Shown here one piece after another: positions 7,136 to 14,330 of a stretch of 37,405 nucleotides of DNA. Below the pieces are notes generated by a model that was given only the letters and a program-made list of their open reading frames with translations, was not told where the DNA came from and ran no database searches. A program made the position numbers and the translations under genes. Every line of letters begins with the position of its first letter. The first letter of the stretch is position 1. Origin of the DNA: a virus. The stretch spans positions 1 through 37,405 of the IMG/VR virus record IMGVR_UViG_3300035703_000217. The stretch is one strand, 5' to 3'.

Positions 7136-7143
7136 AAAAACTA

Positions 7144-7821
7144 TCAACCAAAAAACGAAGGCAAGCCAGCAGGTGCGCCAAATGGTGCAGCGGGCATGGC
7201 TTGTGCTACTGGTGCAAAGCCCGGTGCTGCGGGTGCAGCATTTATTGCACCGAACAGTTTAGACGCATCTACAGTGCCTTCACCAAAAGGTGTATCGTCA
7301 GCGGCAAATTGGACAGCAATCAAGTCGCAACGGATACCACGACCATGTTTGTTATCCTGCGCCCAAGGTTTAACGGCAGCGTTAACACGGCAACCACCAT
7401 ACATCTTACGTGCCAGTGCTTGATATGCCATTGTGTTATTCGGGTCAACGGCTGTACCGTCTGCTTGAATCATCTGTGGTGCGCTATCACGACCAGCAGT
7501 GATAAACACGTTACCAGCATACCCATCGTAAGGTTGAAAGTTTTTCTTGTTAACTTTTTCCTCACCACGTCCATAACAACGGGTCTTGCGGTCATTTTGA
7601 ATCATACTCATTACAGCTTGGGCGTGTTCTTTCCACTTGTCCAAAGCAATCTCACCGTAGCGTTTCATGAACTGTTGAAAACCAGCATGGTCATGTGGCA
7701 TGATGAACTCACAGTTATACGAAATACGGGTTGCACCAGTTGTTTCATTCACTTGCTTTTGTGGTTCAGCAAGGTGTGGAAAAGACAAACGAACATTGGA
7801 CAGAAAAATAATATCAGACAT
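7144..7821 (-). CDS. Enc34-type single-stranded DNA-binding protein (DUF2815)
   Basis: The 225-residue product starts SDIIFLSNVRLSFPHL, the typical opening of the DUF2815/Enc34 ssDNA-binding family. It has the usual NFQPYDGYAGNVFITAG region (about 94-110) and a MYGGCRVNA strand (about 140-148), followed by a flexible Ala/Pro/Phe-rich C terminus ending in PSFFG. Family members are OB-fold SSBs that protect unwound phage DNA. The short aromatic end may recruit replication proteins, as in other SSBs. It lies between the DUF2800 nuclease and the polymerase. AGAGG precedes the ATG. Confidence 0.9.
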   Translation of the reverse strand: MSDIIFLSNVRLSFPHLAEPQKQVNETTGATRISYNCEFIMPHDHAGFQQFMKRYGEIALDKWKEHAQAVMSMIQNDRKTRCYGRGEEKVNKKNFQPYDGYAGNVFITAGRDSAPQMIQADGTAVDPNNTMAYQALARKMYGGCRVNAAVKPWAQDNKHGRGIRCDLIAVQFAADDTPFGEGTVDASKLFGAINAAPAAPGFAPVAQAMPAAPFGAPAGLPSFFG

Positions 7822-7839
7822 AACAATTACCTCTTAAAG

Positions 7840-9141
7840 TTACATGAGCCACGAGGGCAGGGATTCGGCAGCGGGTGCTACCTCTACAGCACTAAATAAC
7901 GGTGCTGCATTCGTTACGACAGCCGGGCGACTATCAGATTCAGATACAACGGTCAGCTTACCAGCAAGTTTAGATACATACTCTTGTTCTAACCGTTTCA
8001 ATTGAAGTTCAGACAATGACACTTTGGAACCATCACGTTTCTCCCATGTCAGCTTCTCAGCTTTTGCGGGTGATACTAACTTAGTTTCATAAATAGCAGA
8101 CTTAGGGATACCCATCTTAACCAGCTTCTCAGCAATCTGTTCTTCGGGTAAATTCCATGCACGACTACCACGACCATGAACCAGCTTCAAACCATTGATG
8201 GATTGACCAGACTCTAAACGTCGCAAGGCTTCTTTCTCTACGCCTTCGAGTAGCTGGCGCATGAGTGGTGCTGCTTCCATAATTTGACGAATCTGGTCAT
8301 CAGACATGGTTGCAGGGTCTTTATCTGCGCTTTGCTGCGCAATGTCAAGCGTTTGATTTACAGGTTGAAACATAACACCTACTTCTTTCATTACATTACT
8401 TGCCAGTGCAGAGCATGAACCCTTGGCACGACAATATTTACATTGACTTTCACCTGGCACCAGTGGTGCATTAACGGCATCTGTGGCTAATGCTTCATGA
8501 AATAATTCATCGGTACGTTGCAGCAGATATGATACAGGAACTATCCATGTCACAATCGGTTGCATACCCTTCAATGCCAATTTAGGCTGGATGATGGTCA
8601 TGCGCACTTCACGCCACGGATACATTGCTGGCATATTTATCGGCAGTTTGCACTCAGCTAACTTACCAATAGCATACTGTTCCAATTGCAGATTGTTCTC
8701 TGCTTCTACTGGAGCCATACCGTCTTTGTAGTCGATAATCTCCAGCACGTTACCAGCAATAATTTGAACGTCCACGGTGCCTGATAAATCATCACGACCA
8801 GTAAACCACTTTGGGTCAACTCGCGTTTCAGATATGACTTGAGCATCCGCGCAGTCCTTCACACGCTCTTTGATGTAATCAATGGCAATCTTTACACGGG
8901 CAGCGCGGTCAGCATCAACCACAAATTCACCGTCATCGTCTGCAAACTTTTCACCAACTTCACCAGTTGGGTCGGACAGTCCATTATTGATGCAGTGCTC
9001 CAGCAGTGTATGCGTATGCGTCCCGTCAATGGCAGCAGCGTTGTTACGTTCTTCAGGGAACTTAGCTTCCTCACGGACGCTACCGGGGCATAACGCCCAA
9101 CGATGCCGCTTGGATGGTGATAGTTGGGCGTGCGTACTCAT
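7840..9141 (-). CDS. DUF2800 PD-(D/E)XK nuclease, Cas4/RecB-like
   Basis: The 433-residue product starts MSTHAQLSPSKRHRWALCPGS, typical of DUF2800. Nuclease motifs are GTHTHTLLE at 40-48, GTVD at 121-124, IDYK at 136-139 and QLEQY at 152-156. A cysteine group C234-x2-C237-x5-C243 (CKYCRAKGSC), perhaps with a further cysteine, suggests an Fe-S cluster as in Cas4/AddB-type nucleases. A C-terminal helical part follows. It is probably an exonuclease for recombination-linked replication working with the SSB. It is coupled to the upstream gene by a TAATG junction at 9141. Confidence 0.88.
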   Translation of the reverse strand: MSTHAQLSPSKRHRWALCPGSVREEAKFPEERNNAAAIDGTHTHTLLEHCINNGLSDPTGEVGEKFADDDGEFVVDADRAARVKIAIDYIKERVKDCADAQVISETRVDPKWFTGRDDLSGTVDVQIIAGNVLEIIDYKDGMAPVEAENNLQLEQYAIGKLAECKLPINMPAMYPWREVRMTIIQPKLALKGMQPIVTWIVPVSYLLQRTDELFHEALATDAVNAPLVPGESQCKYCRAKGSCSALASNVMKEVGVMFQPVNQTLDIAQQSADKDPATMSDDQIRQIMEAAPLMRQLLEGVEKEALRRLESGQSINGLKLVHGRGSRAWNLPEEQIAEKLVKMGIPKSAIYETKLVSPAKAEKLTWEKRDGSKVSLSELQLKRLEQEYVSKLAGKLTVVSESDSRPAVVTNAAPLFSAVEVAPAAESLPSWLM

Positions 9142-9584
9142 TACGCTGCTTTCAGTGCTTCAATACCTTGATGCAATGCCCCGTAGTGTTCAGGCTTCAC
9201 ATCGTTTATGTTTTGGTATCCAAGACCAGTTAAGATGTTTTGAATCTGTGCGCCCTTCTGTGGCCCCATAGCTTTATATGCACCCATTACATAGTCAATT
9301 AGACCTTTACCATCGGTAAACGGTGCGCTAGTGTTAGCGGCAACAGGTGCGGGTGCTGCTACTGGTGCGAACGTAGGTGGTGCTGGCATAGCAGGTGCAG
9401 GTGCAGGTGCAGGAGTTGGCGCAGGTGCAGGGGTTGGTGCTGGCATAACAGGTGCAACAGGTGCAGCTACTGGTTCGGGTGTAGATGCTACAGGTGCAGC
9501 AATTACATTACCTTTACTTTTTACAGCGTTGGTGAGTTCGATTACAGCGGCGGTCAAAGCAGCTAATTGGTTTTCAATTGACAT
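9141..9584 (-). CDS. Pro/Ala-rich linker protein with a C-terminal helical domain
   Basis: From the ATG at 9584 the product has about 147 residues. It has an N-terminal helix (about 1-24), a long PAP/APTPAPAP low-complexity linker (about 28-95), then a small globular helical domain (about 98-147). The C-terminal part (LIDYVMGAYKAMGPQKGAQIQNIL, 24 residues, given here only by its ends LIDY...QNIL) is seen in other phages beside DUF2800/SSB genes. A tethering or SSB-accessory role is plausible but unproven. A TTG at 9596 is open, but GGAG at 9590-9593 favours the ATG at 9584. Confidence 0.75.
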   Translation of the reverse strand: MSIENQLAALTAAVIELTNAVKSKGNVIAAPVASTPEPVAAPVAPVMPAPTPAPAPTPAPAPAPAMPAPPTFAPVAAPAPVAANTSAPFTDGKGLIDYVMGAYKAMGPQKGAQIQNILTGLGYQNINDVKPEHYGALHQGIEALKAA

Positions 9585-9768
9585 AGAGTTCTCCAAGTTT
9601 ACGAGTTACAGGGGGTTTGATTTGGATACGGTTCTCAATGAACGCATCCACTATTTCGCGCAAGACCTCAGACGGTTTACCAATCTTGATTGCCTTATCG
9701 CAAAATTGCTTGTACTGTTCGCTAGTTACACGGACAGATAAAAAATGATTGCGGGTTTCAGAAGTCAT
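9574..9768 (-). CDS. Ribbon-helix-helix (CopG/Arc-type) regulator
   Basis: From the ATG at 9768 the product has 64 residues: a short beta strand (HFLSVRVTSEQ, about 8-18), helix 1 (QYKQFCDKAIKIG) and helix 2 beginning with the N-cap KPSEVLREIVDAFIEN (about 31-46). This is the RHH dimer fold that binds palindromic operators with its strand. It is the first gene of the early minus operon, and its promoter overlaps the opposed primase promoter, so autoregulation and switch control are likely. A GTG at 9783 extends the frame, but GAGGA before the ATG suits 9768. It overlaps the next gene by 11 bp. Confidence 0.8.
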   Translation of the reverse strand: MTSETRNHFLSVRVTSEQYKQFCDKAIKIGKPSEVLREIVDAFIENRIQIKPPVTRKLGELYVN

Positions 9769-9790
9769 AATAAAATTCCTCACTAATTGT

Positions 9791-9819
9791 TTGTCAGTGT
9801 ATCACGACTGCGTTACAAT
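9791..9819 (+). promoter_or_regulatory. Sigma70-type promoter for the primase/helicase gene
   Basis: TTGTCA (9791-9796) and TACAAT (9814-9819) are 17 bases apart, each five of six to consensus. The predicted start is near 9826, giving an untranslated leader of about 118 bases before the ATG at 9944. It lies on top of the minus operon promoter. Confidence 0.65.
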
Positions 9820-9825
9820 GGTCAA
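9796..9825 (-). promoter_or_regulatory. Sigma70-type promoter for the early replication operon
   Basis: In minus sense TTGACC (9825-9820) is followed after 18 bases by TACACT (9801-9796), preceded by TGA as an extended -10. It points at the RHH gene (start 9768). Its -10 shares bases with the -35 of the opposite promoter, so the two cannot be used at once. Confidence 0.65.
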
Positions 9826-9854
9826 ACAATTTGCAAACTTTTTTACGCTTCTGC

Positions 9855-9882
9855 AAAAAAATAGCCGCGTTGCGAGCGCGGC
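9855..9882 (-). terminator. Intrinsic terminator facing the early operon from behind
   Basis: In minus sense GCCGCG (9882-9877) pairs with CGCGGC (9869-9864) around a 7-base loop, followed by a T-rich tract (9863-9855, seven T in a row). It would stop transcripts coming antisense through the primase gene before they reach the minus operon promoter. In plus sense no T-run follows. Confidence 0.65.
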
Positions 9883-9943
9883 ATTAGAGGAGTACCTAAG
9901 TTGAGACATAGTTTACGCGGAGCACGCAAACCGGAATCATTAT

Positions 9944-12439
9944 ATGACATCTTTACAAACAGTCCAATCTCACCCTGCATCGGTGGATGCGTATATTCGC
10001 CAAGGGTGGAGTCTAGTTCCTATTCCATTCGGCACTAAAGGCCCACGTTCTACAGGTTGGAACCTAAAAGAAAACGCTTTAAAGTCCCAATCTGACTTGC
10101 CATTGGGTTATGGTATCGGTCTAGCCCATGCGTATAGTGGCACTATGGCACTGGATATAGACAATTGGGTTATCGCCAGTACAGTGTTAGCTGACTATGG
10201 TATAGACCTGCAACTACTCTACGATGCACCCGACGCAGTAGTTATTAACTCAGGTAAACCGGGCCACGGTAAACTGCTTTACGCTATGCCATTCGGTGCT
10301 GTATTACCAAGTAAAAAGGTGATGCACAACAACATCACGGTGTATGAATTACGCTGTGCCACTGCATCAGGCTTGACCGTCCAAGACGTTTTGCCACCAT
10401 CTATCCATCCTGAAACGCAACAGTCTTATACATGGGCTGGTAAAGGTCATTGGACACGCTTACCAATTATCCCTCAGATGTTGCTTGACTTGTGGAATGG
10501 TATGTTGGAGCAGGACAAACAGCGTACCATTGCCACGGCTGGTACGGTTGATGCTTCATGGGAAGAAATACGTCAAGCACTTGAGCATATATCTCCTGAC
10601 TGTTCCTACGATGACTGGGTAAACATTGGTATGGCTCTGCATTGGGCTGGTTCTCAGACTGACCAGTTAGACCAAGCACTTGCACTCTACAACGATTGGA
10701 GTGCCACGGCTCAGACTAAGTATGCCGGCGAGAAGAATATTTTAATGAAGTGGGGTAGTTTTTCTACTGCCAAGTCAACCGCTATTAAACTTGGAACGTT
10801 ATTCCATATTGCACGTCAAAACGGCTGGACACGTCCCATGCCTGATGTGTCCGACTTGTTTGGTAAAGTTGAAAACAAGTCACCCCATGATGTCATTGAA
10901 GGTCTGCGCCCAAAACGTCCAGAAATGAACATGGCAATCTGGCCTAGTGTGTTGTCCACTCGTGCAGAAGAAGTAGCGGAAAGTGTGGGCTGTGACCCTT
11001 TGGTGCCTTTGTACGCTGGTTTAGCCGCTGTCTGCGGCGTGATTGATGCCCGTATGCGATTGGAACTCATGCCGGGCTTTAAAGTTCCACCTGTTCTGTG
11101 GCTTATGACTGTAGGCGACCCTGCCGACAAGAAGTCCCCCGGCTCACGTCCCATGTTATCGCCACTGCGAGACATTGAAGCAGAAGATAGACCACGTTAT
11201 GGGAAAGAACTGCTTGATTGGGAGGGCAAGGAAGCCGCCTATGCCAGCGCAAAAAAGTCATTCCTTGAATGGTCAGCATCGCCTGATGCACTCATGGGTG
11301 CTGACCAAGCACCACCTGTACCGGATATGCCACCGCAACCCGTACCATTGAAAATCACTATATCGGACATTACCAGTCAAAAGCTGGTACGTACTGCTGC
11401 TGACCGTCCAAGGGGTTTACTATGCCACCTTGATGAAATGAACTCATGGGTACGAAAACTTACCGATAAGACTACTGGTGAAGACAGGTCTGCATGGGTT
11501 GTGTCCTATGAGTCTGAGCATTATGAGATGGACAGGGTTGGTGCTGGTTCTATCCATGCGGAAAACCTTGCAGTTGCCATTTATGGGAACATACAACCCC
11601 AAGTGTTAAAAGCCAATTTTTCATCGTTATCTGCTGATGGTCTACTGCAACGGTTTATTCCTGCTCTGCTACGTCCACGTAAGACCAAACTAGGCCAGCC
11701 AATACCGGAATATCTTACCAGTGGTGAAGTATGGTCAAACACTCTACGGTTAATCTATGCTCTGCCACCTCAAACCTACCGGCTATCACCCGATGCATTC
11801 GATGTGTATCGTGCATTCCAATCATGGTATGAGCAAGCTAAACAGGATGAACGCTTATTGTCTGCTGGTGTGGAGTACATGACAGCGTTCGGTAAACTAG
11901 AGGGTTTAACTGGTCGGATGTGTTTAATATGGCACGTTATCGAGTCGCCATTTAGCCCTACCATATCCGCTGACCTTATGCACCGAGTGATTGATTTAGT
12001 ACGTGGTTACATCATTCCAGCTTACCGTTGGATGTATGGTGAACTATGCGAGGATGATAATTTTACTAACTGGGTCATTGAGCATATAGTGCAAAATAGC
12101 GCAGATTTACGGACTGTTGATTTTAGAAGCATCAGGCGTTCGGCTCGTAGAGTATTTGAAAAAATGCCACTTCTAACCGAACACCAGAAAATGCAAATGG
12201 TGCTCGATTCCATGAGTGTGCTTGAATCGTCCGGTTGGGCTATTAAGACTGAAGAAGAACTACACAAGCAGCGCATCGTCTGGGCCATAAATCCAAACCT
12301 CCCGGCATTGTTTAAAGAATATCGAGAGGATGTGATTAGGGCCAAGCAACGCCATGCTGACTACATCTACAGATATGCCTACGATAAGGGTTACAAGCGT
12401 AAACTGGTCAAGGGGTACGACCCCGATACAATGGATTGA
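9944..12439 (+). CDS. Primase-helicase: prim-pol, PriCT-2 and DUF3987 domains
   Basis: The 831-residue protein has an N-terminal bifunctional primase-polymerase domain (about 10-185) with MALDID carrying D71/D73, and a basic SGKPGHGKLL loop. A PriCT-2-like linker (about 201-290) begins WEEIRQALEHISPD. A DUF3987 helicase-like domain follows (about 325-760), with VGDPADKKSP in the P-loop position; this lacks the normal GK(S/T). It should prime and help unwind DNA for the family B polymerase coded on the other strand. It is the only gene of its transcription unit. The SD before the ATG is weak (GGAA). Confidence 0.88.
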   Translation: MTSLQTVQSHPASVDAYIRQGWSLVPIPFGTKGPRSTGWNLKENALKSQSDLPLGYGIGLAHAYSGTMALDIDNWVIASTVLADYGIDLQLLYDAPDAVVINSGKPGHGKLLYAMPFGAVLPSKKVMHNNITVYELRCATASGLTVQDVLPPSIHPETQQSYTWAGKGHWTRLPIIPQMLLDLWNGMLEQDKQRTIATAGTVDASWEEIRQALEHISPDCSYDDWVNIGMALHWAGSQTDQLDQALALYNDWSATAQTKYAGEKNILMKWGSFSTAKSTAIKLGTLFHIARQNGWTRPMPDVSDLFGKVENKSPHDVIEGLRPKRPEMNMAIWPSVLSTRAEEVAESVGCDPLVPLYAGLAAVCGVIDARMRLELMPGFKVPPVLWLMTVGDPADKKSPGSRPMLSPLRDIEAEDRPRYGKELLDWEGKEAAYASAKKSFLEWSASPDALMGADQAPPVPDMPPQPVPLKITISDITSQKLVRTAADRPRGLLCHLDEMNSWVRKLTDKTTGEDRSAWVVSYESEHYEMDRVGAGSIHAENLAVAIYGNIQPQVLKANFSSLSADGLLQRFIPALLRPRKTKLGQPIPEYLTSGEVWSNTLRLIYALPPQTYRLSPDAFDVYRAFQSWYEQAKQDERLLSAGVEYMTAFGKLEGLTGRMCLIWHVIESPFSPTISADLMHRVIDLVRGYIIPAYRWMYGELCEDDNFTNWVIEHIVQNSADLRTVDFRSIRRSARRVFEKMPLLTEHQKMQMVLDSMSVLESSGWAIKTEEELHKQRIVWAINPNLPALFKEYREDVIRAKQRHADYIYRYAYDKGYKRKLVKGYDPDTMD

Positions 12440-12440
12440 T

Positions 12441-12653
12441 TTATTTTAATCGTGATGTATCAATAACCATCATATTTTGCATATAAACCTGAAACGATGC
12501 CTTTGTGTCTTTCTCCAAGGGCATTTTTGCTATACGTTCCATCAGTTCTGTTAATGCGCTATTCCATCCAGAAACAAACACCCATTTAGCAGCGTCATTC
12601 TCTGACAAGTCCATCGCGCCATATAAATCTCTAAAGTGTTCTAATACGTCCAT
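12441..12653 (-). CDS. Small phage protein, unknown function
   Basis: The 70-residue product is soluble and helical, with a central acidic-aromatic patch (AAKWVFVSGWNSALTELMERI) of a kind seen in short accessory proteins of other phages. No function is known. Its stop is one base from the primase stop on the other strand. It lies downstream of the terminator at 12712-12731, so it depends on read-through or on a weak promoter (CATAAT-like -10 near 12690). GGGG precedes the ATG. Confidence 0.6.
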   Translation of the reverse strand: MDVLEHFRDLYGAMDLSENDAAKWVFVSGWNSALTELMERIAKMPLEKDTKASFQVYMQNMMVIDTSRLK

Positions 12654-12711
12654 TTTTAGCCCCTACAAGCGATTTTTTTAGATTATGTGGTACTTTGGTA
12701 TACCCATGCGT

Positions 12712-12731
12712 AAAAAGCCCCTGACGGGGCT
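12712..12731 (-). terminator. Rho-independent terminator of the small-gene/clamp operon
   Basis: In minus sense AGCCCC (12731-12726) pairs with GGGGCT (12721-12716) around GTCA and is followed by TTTTT (12716-12712). It lies 17 bases after the last small membrane gene (stop at 12748). This is a compact, strong-looking hairpin. Confidence 0.85.
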
Positions 12732-12747
12732 GTAATGAGTTTATAAG

Positions 12748-12819
12748 CTAGTCTTTGAACCATTCTTCTATCAGTCCAACGGCAACGGCAACAGATACGG
12801 CCACAATAACTGTAATCAT
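12748..12819 (-). CDS. 23-residue single-pass membrane peptide
   Basis: The frame MITVIVAVSVAVAVGLIEEWFKD starts at an ATGA overlap with the stop of the preceding gene and ends 17 bases before a terminator. Residues 2-17 are a Val/Ala/Ile membrane helix followed by a charged EEWFKD end. It is too short for ordinary gene callers. Support comes from the coupled start, its place in a chain of overlapping genes and its hydrophobic pattern. The function is unknown; small phage membrane peptides may affect the host envelope or exclusion. Confidence 0.5.
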   Translation of the reverse strand: MITVIVAVSVAVAVGLIEEWFKD

Positions 12820-12989
12820 TGTGGTACGTCCATGAGTGCTGATTCAAGCCTGCATACTTCATCCTGCAATTGTTTAACCTCTTGCTCAAGGTCAACGATA
12901 CGTGCGAATAGTTCAGCCGTACCATAAAAGCCTTCGGCATAGGCTAATCGTTCTGCTTCACTAGCTGGTAGTCGTAATAGGTCAATCAT
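12816..12989 (-). CDS. 57-residue coiled-coil protein, unknown function
   Basis: The frame MIDLLRLPASEAERLAYAEG... has a strong GGAG eight bases before the ATG. It also overlaps the stop of the gene before (ATGA). Residues about 25-52 form a heptad coiled coil (LFARIVDLEQEVKQLQDEV, then CRLESAL). It is soluble, and the Cys at about 46 may cross-link dimers. It is followed by a coupled 23-residue membrane peptide. It resembles short unknown proteins of phage early regions. Confidence 0.7.
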   Translation of the reverse strand: MIDLLRLPASEAERLAYAEGFYGTAELFARIVDLEQEVKQLQDEVCRLESALMDVPQ

Positions 12990-13213
12990 CTTTTGCTCTC
13001 CTGAATGGCTATGCTTGCATATTGCTGGAATAAAGCTTTAGTGCTTTCAATGTGGCGAACTATGGCTTGTGGTGGCTCATATTCGATTAACTCAATGAAC
13101 CATATATTGTTATCTTCGCCGTTGGCTATCATGGTCAGAATGGTAGAGTAATCTACCCCATCAGGATAGCCCTCAAGCCATTGGGCTAGTGCGAATGCTT
13201 CAGATGTAGTCAC
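12986..13213 (-). CDS. Small acidic phage protein, unknown function
   Basis: The 75-residue product starts with GTG at a GTGA overlap with the gene before. It is acidic in the middle (ANGEDNNIWFIELIEYEPP, about 30-49) and helical at both ends. I recognise no family. The GTG start, the overlaps on both sides and consistent strand make it a real member of the operon. Confidence 0.65.
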   Translation of the reverse strand: MTTSEAFALAQWLEGYPDGVDYSTILTMIANGEDNNIWFIELIEYEPPQAIVRHIESTKALFQQYASIAIQESKR

Positions 13214-13503
13214 GGTGTCACCTTATTTGCGTCACGAATGCCGCGCATATAGGCATCTATCAATTCAGACAACTGACGGGCTGGGATATGCCCCATGTTG
13301 AATACGTCAGATTCCCCCGTAGACTGGTGCATTTTATGAAGTGAAAATCCGCCATATGCCGATCTAATGAAATAAACACCTTCAACACCACCGGTAATCT
13401 TGTCGTTTTCATCATATGTGTAAATCTCATCATCAAGATTAAATAGTCGGTTTAAATTGCTTACTTGTGTAAGCAGAAATTGTTTTGTTATGCGTTGCTT
13501 CAT
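13210..13503 (-). CDS. Conserved small phage protein, unknown function
   Basis: The 97-residue product begins MKQRITKQFLLTQVSNLNRLF and has the segment SAYGGFSLHKM (about 48-58), then IPARQLSELIDAYMRGI (about 73-89). This combination recurs in small proteins of many tailed phages near replication genes, without known function. It is mixed alpha/beta and soluble. Its 5' leader at 13504-13590 is a copy of the leader in front of the clamp-like gene, with the same SD context (TTTTTTGGAGT), so the two genes may be co-regulated after transcription. Confidence 0.75.
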   Translation of the reverse strand: MKQRITKQFLLTQVSNLNRLFNLDDEIYTYDENDKITGGVEGVYFIRSAYGGFSLHKMHQSTGESDVFNMGHIPARQLSELIDAYMRGIRDANKVTP

Positions 13504-13590
13504 GGTAAGACTCCAAAAAATTACAGTTACAGGGTTACACGGTGCAAAGCCGCACCCATAAGACCACGATTACGCATGGCCTTATAGAAC
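13504..13590 (-). promoter_or_regulatory. Structured mRNA leader, copy B (two hairpins)
   Basis: In RNA sense, stem 1 is AUAAGGCCA/UGGUCUUAU (13585-13577 with 13566-13558, one G-U pair) with loop UGCGUAAUCG. Stem 2 is GGUGC/GCACC (13556-13552 with 13545-13541) with loop GGCUUU. Then come UGUAA repeats and UUUUUUGGAG before the AUG of 13503. The order and loops match copy A at 14165-14249, and the stems differ by compensatory changes. No U-run follows, so it is not a terminator. Confidence 0.6.
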
Positions 13591-13594
13591 GGCC

Positions 13595-14164
13595 TTAATA
13601 CCAGGTTGGAGCGCTTACAACCTCAGGATATGCCCTAAGAGGCATAACGTAGGCATGGACTACATCATTAAGGCTGCAATAGCCTACACTATCGCCATTT
13701 TGCTGCACGATATAAGGTAGTACCCGCTTATTGATAATCTGACCAGCCTTGTTAACCAGTGCCAAGTAGTCGGGGTTGAAATACGCACGCTCTCCGGTTT
13801 GTGGTGCTTTGACCACTCTGCGCCAATCAGGATAAACACCATCCAGAACTGGTACGGTTACTGCACCACCAGTACCAGTTAGTTTAACTTGATTGTCAGG
13901 CATGGTATCAATCTTGATGCTGTACTTATTGGTCTTTAAAATAGCTTCGATATGGTCACGGTGCACCAGCACGCTGCACGATTCGCGGCCTTGGGTTTCA
14001 TCAATACGCGCTACAGCTATGCAATAGCCGTTGGTAGCTACTGCGCATGTGCCGGTGTTAGTAGTCTCAAAATAAACACCATTGAGATAATAGCGATTGT
14101 CCTGCTTAGCAGCGAACATTAGCAAGGCTTTAAGGGTAGATGCTTCAATGGTAGCGTTAAACAT
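13595..14164 (-). CDS. Sliding-clamp-like protein (DNA polymerase III beta-related)
   Basis: From the ATG at 14164 the product has 189 residues. Its N-terminal part (MFNATIEASTLKALLMFA, then YYLNGVYFE and AVATNGYCIAVARI) follows the strand-helix pattern of a beta-clamp domain. VLDGVYPDWRRVV at about 109-121 is the typical clamp segment between domains. At about two domains in length it would be a short clamp that oligomerises around DNA and holds the phage polymerase. An ATG at 14209 is open too, but it lies in the leader hairpin, and GGAG eight bases before 14164 decides the start. Confidence 0.7.
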   Translation of the reverse strand: MFNATIEASTLKALLMFAAKQDNRYYLNGVYFETTNTGTCAVATNGYCIAVARIDETQGRESCSVLVHRDHIEAILKTNKYSIKIDTMPDNQVKLTGTGGAVTVPVLDGVYPDWRRVVKAPQTGERAYFNPDYLALVNKAGQIINKRVLPYIVQQNGDSVGYCSLNDVVHAYVMPLRAYPEVVSAPTWY

Positions 14165-14249
14165 AAGATTACTCCAAAAAATTACAAGGTTACAGATTAC
14201 ATGATGCAAAGCGCATCAGATAGGCCACGATTGAGCATGGCCTATCGGA
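14165..14249 (-). promoter_or_regulatory. Structured mRNA leader, copy A (two hairpins)
   Basis: In RNA sense, stem 1 is GAUAGGCCA/UGGCCUAUC (14246-14238 with 14227-14219, nine pairs) with loop UGCUCAAUCG. Stem 2 is UGAUGC/GCAUCA (14218-14213 with 14207-14202) with loop GCUUU. UGUAA repeats and UUUUUUGGAG then lead to the AUG at 14164. It shares 16 identical bases at the SD with copy B and the same fold. It lies between a tiny membrane gene and the clamp-like gene. Confidence 0.65.
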
Positions 14250-14330
14250 TTACATTACATAGGCAAAGTACAACGCCATTGGTAAACCAATCACAGCAGA
14301 CACAATCAGGGCTTCGGTAAAGTTACGCAT
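14250..14330 (-). CDS. 26-residue single-pass membrane peptide
   Basis: The frame begins MRNFTEALIVSAVIGLPMAL and ends YFAYVM. Residues 6-26 form one membrane helix with a short charged N terminus. GGAG stands before the start, whose ATG follows directly after the stop of the preceding tiny gene (TGA ATG). It ends at TAA just before leader copy A. The function is unknown. Confidence rests on SD, coupling and hydrophobic pattern. Confidence 0.5.
   Translation of the reverse strand: MRNFTEALIVSAVIGLPMALYFAYVM

Noticed and set aside
7201-7899. 232-residue plus-strand frame
   Set aside because: It is antisense to the SSB gene, which has clear family signatures.
9331-9741. 136-residue plus-strand frame rich in Gly and Ala
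   Set aside because: It is the mirror of the Pro/Ala linker gene on the minus strand; repeats in one frame leave other frames open.
12683-12940. 85-residue minus-strand frame
   Set aside because: It runs over the terminator and overlaps in another frame the two better supported small genes at 12748-12819 and 12816-12989, which have SD or coupling.
14165-14209. Upstream ATG start for the clamp-like gene
   Set aside because: It lies in hairpin 2 of the leader; the ATG at 14164 has GGAG at the right distance and gives the family-like start.
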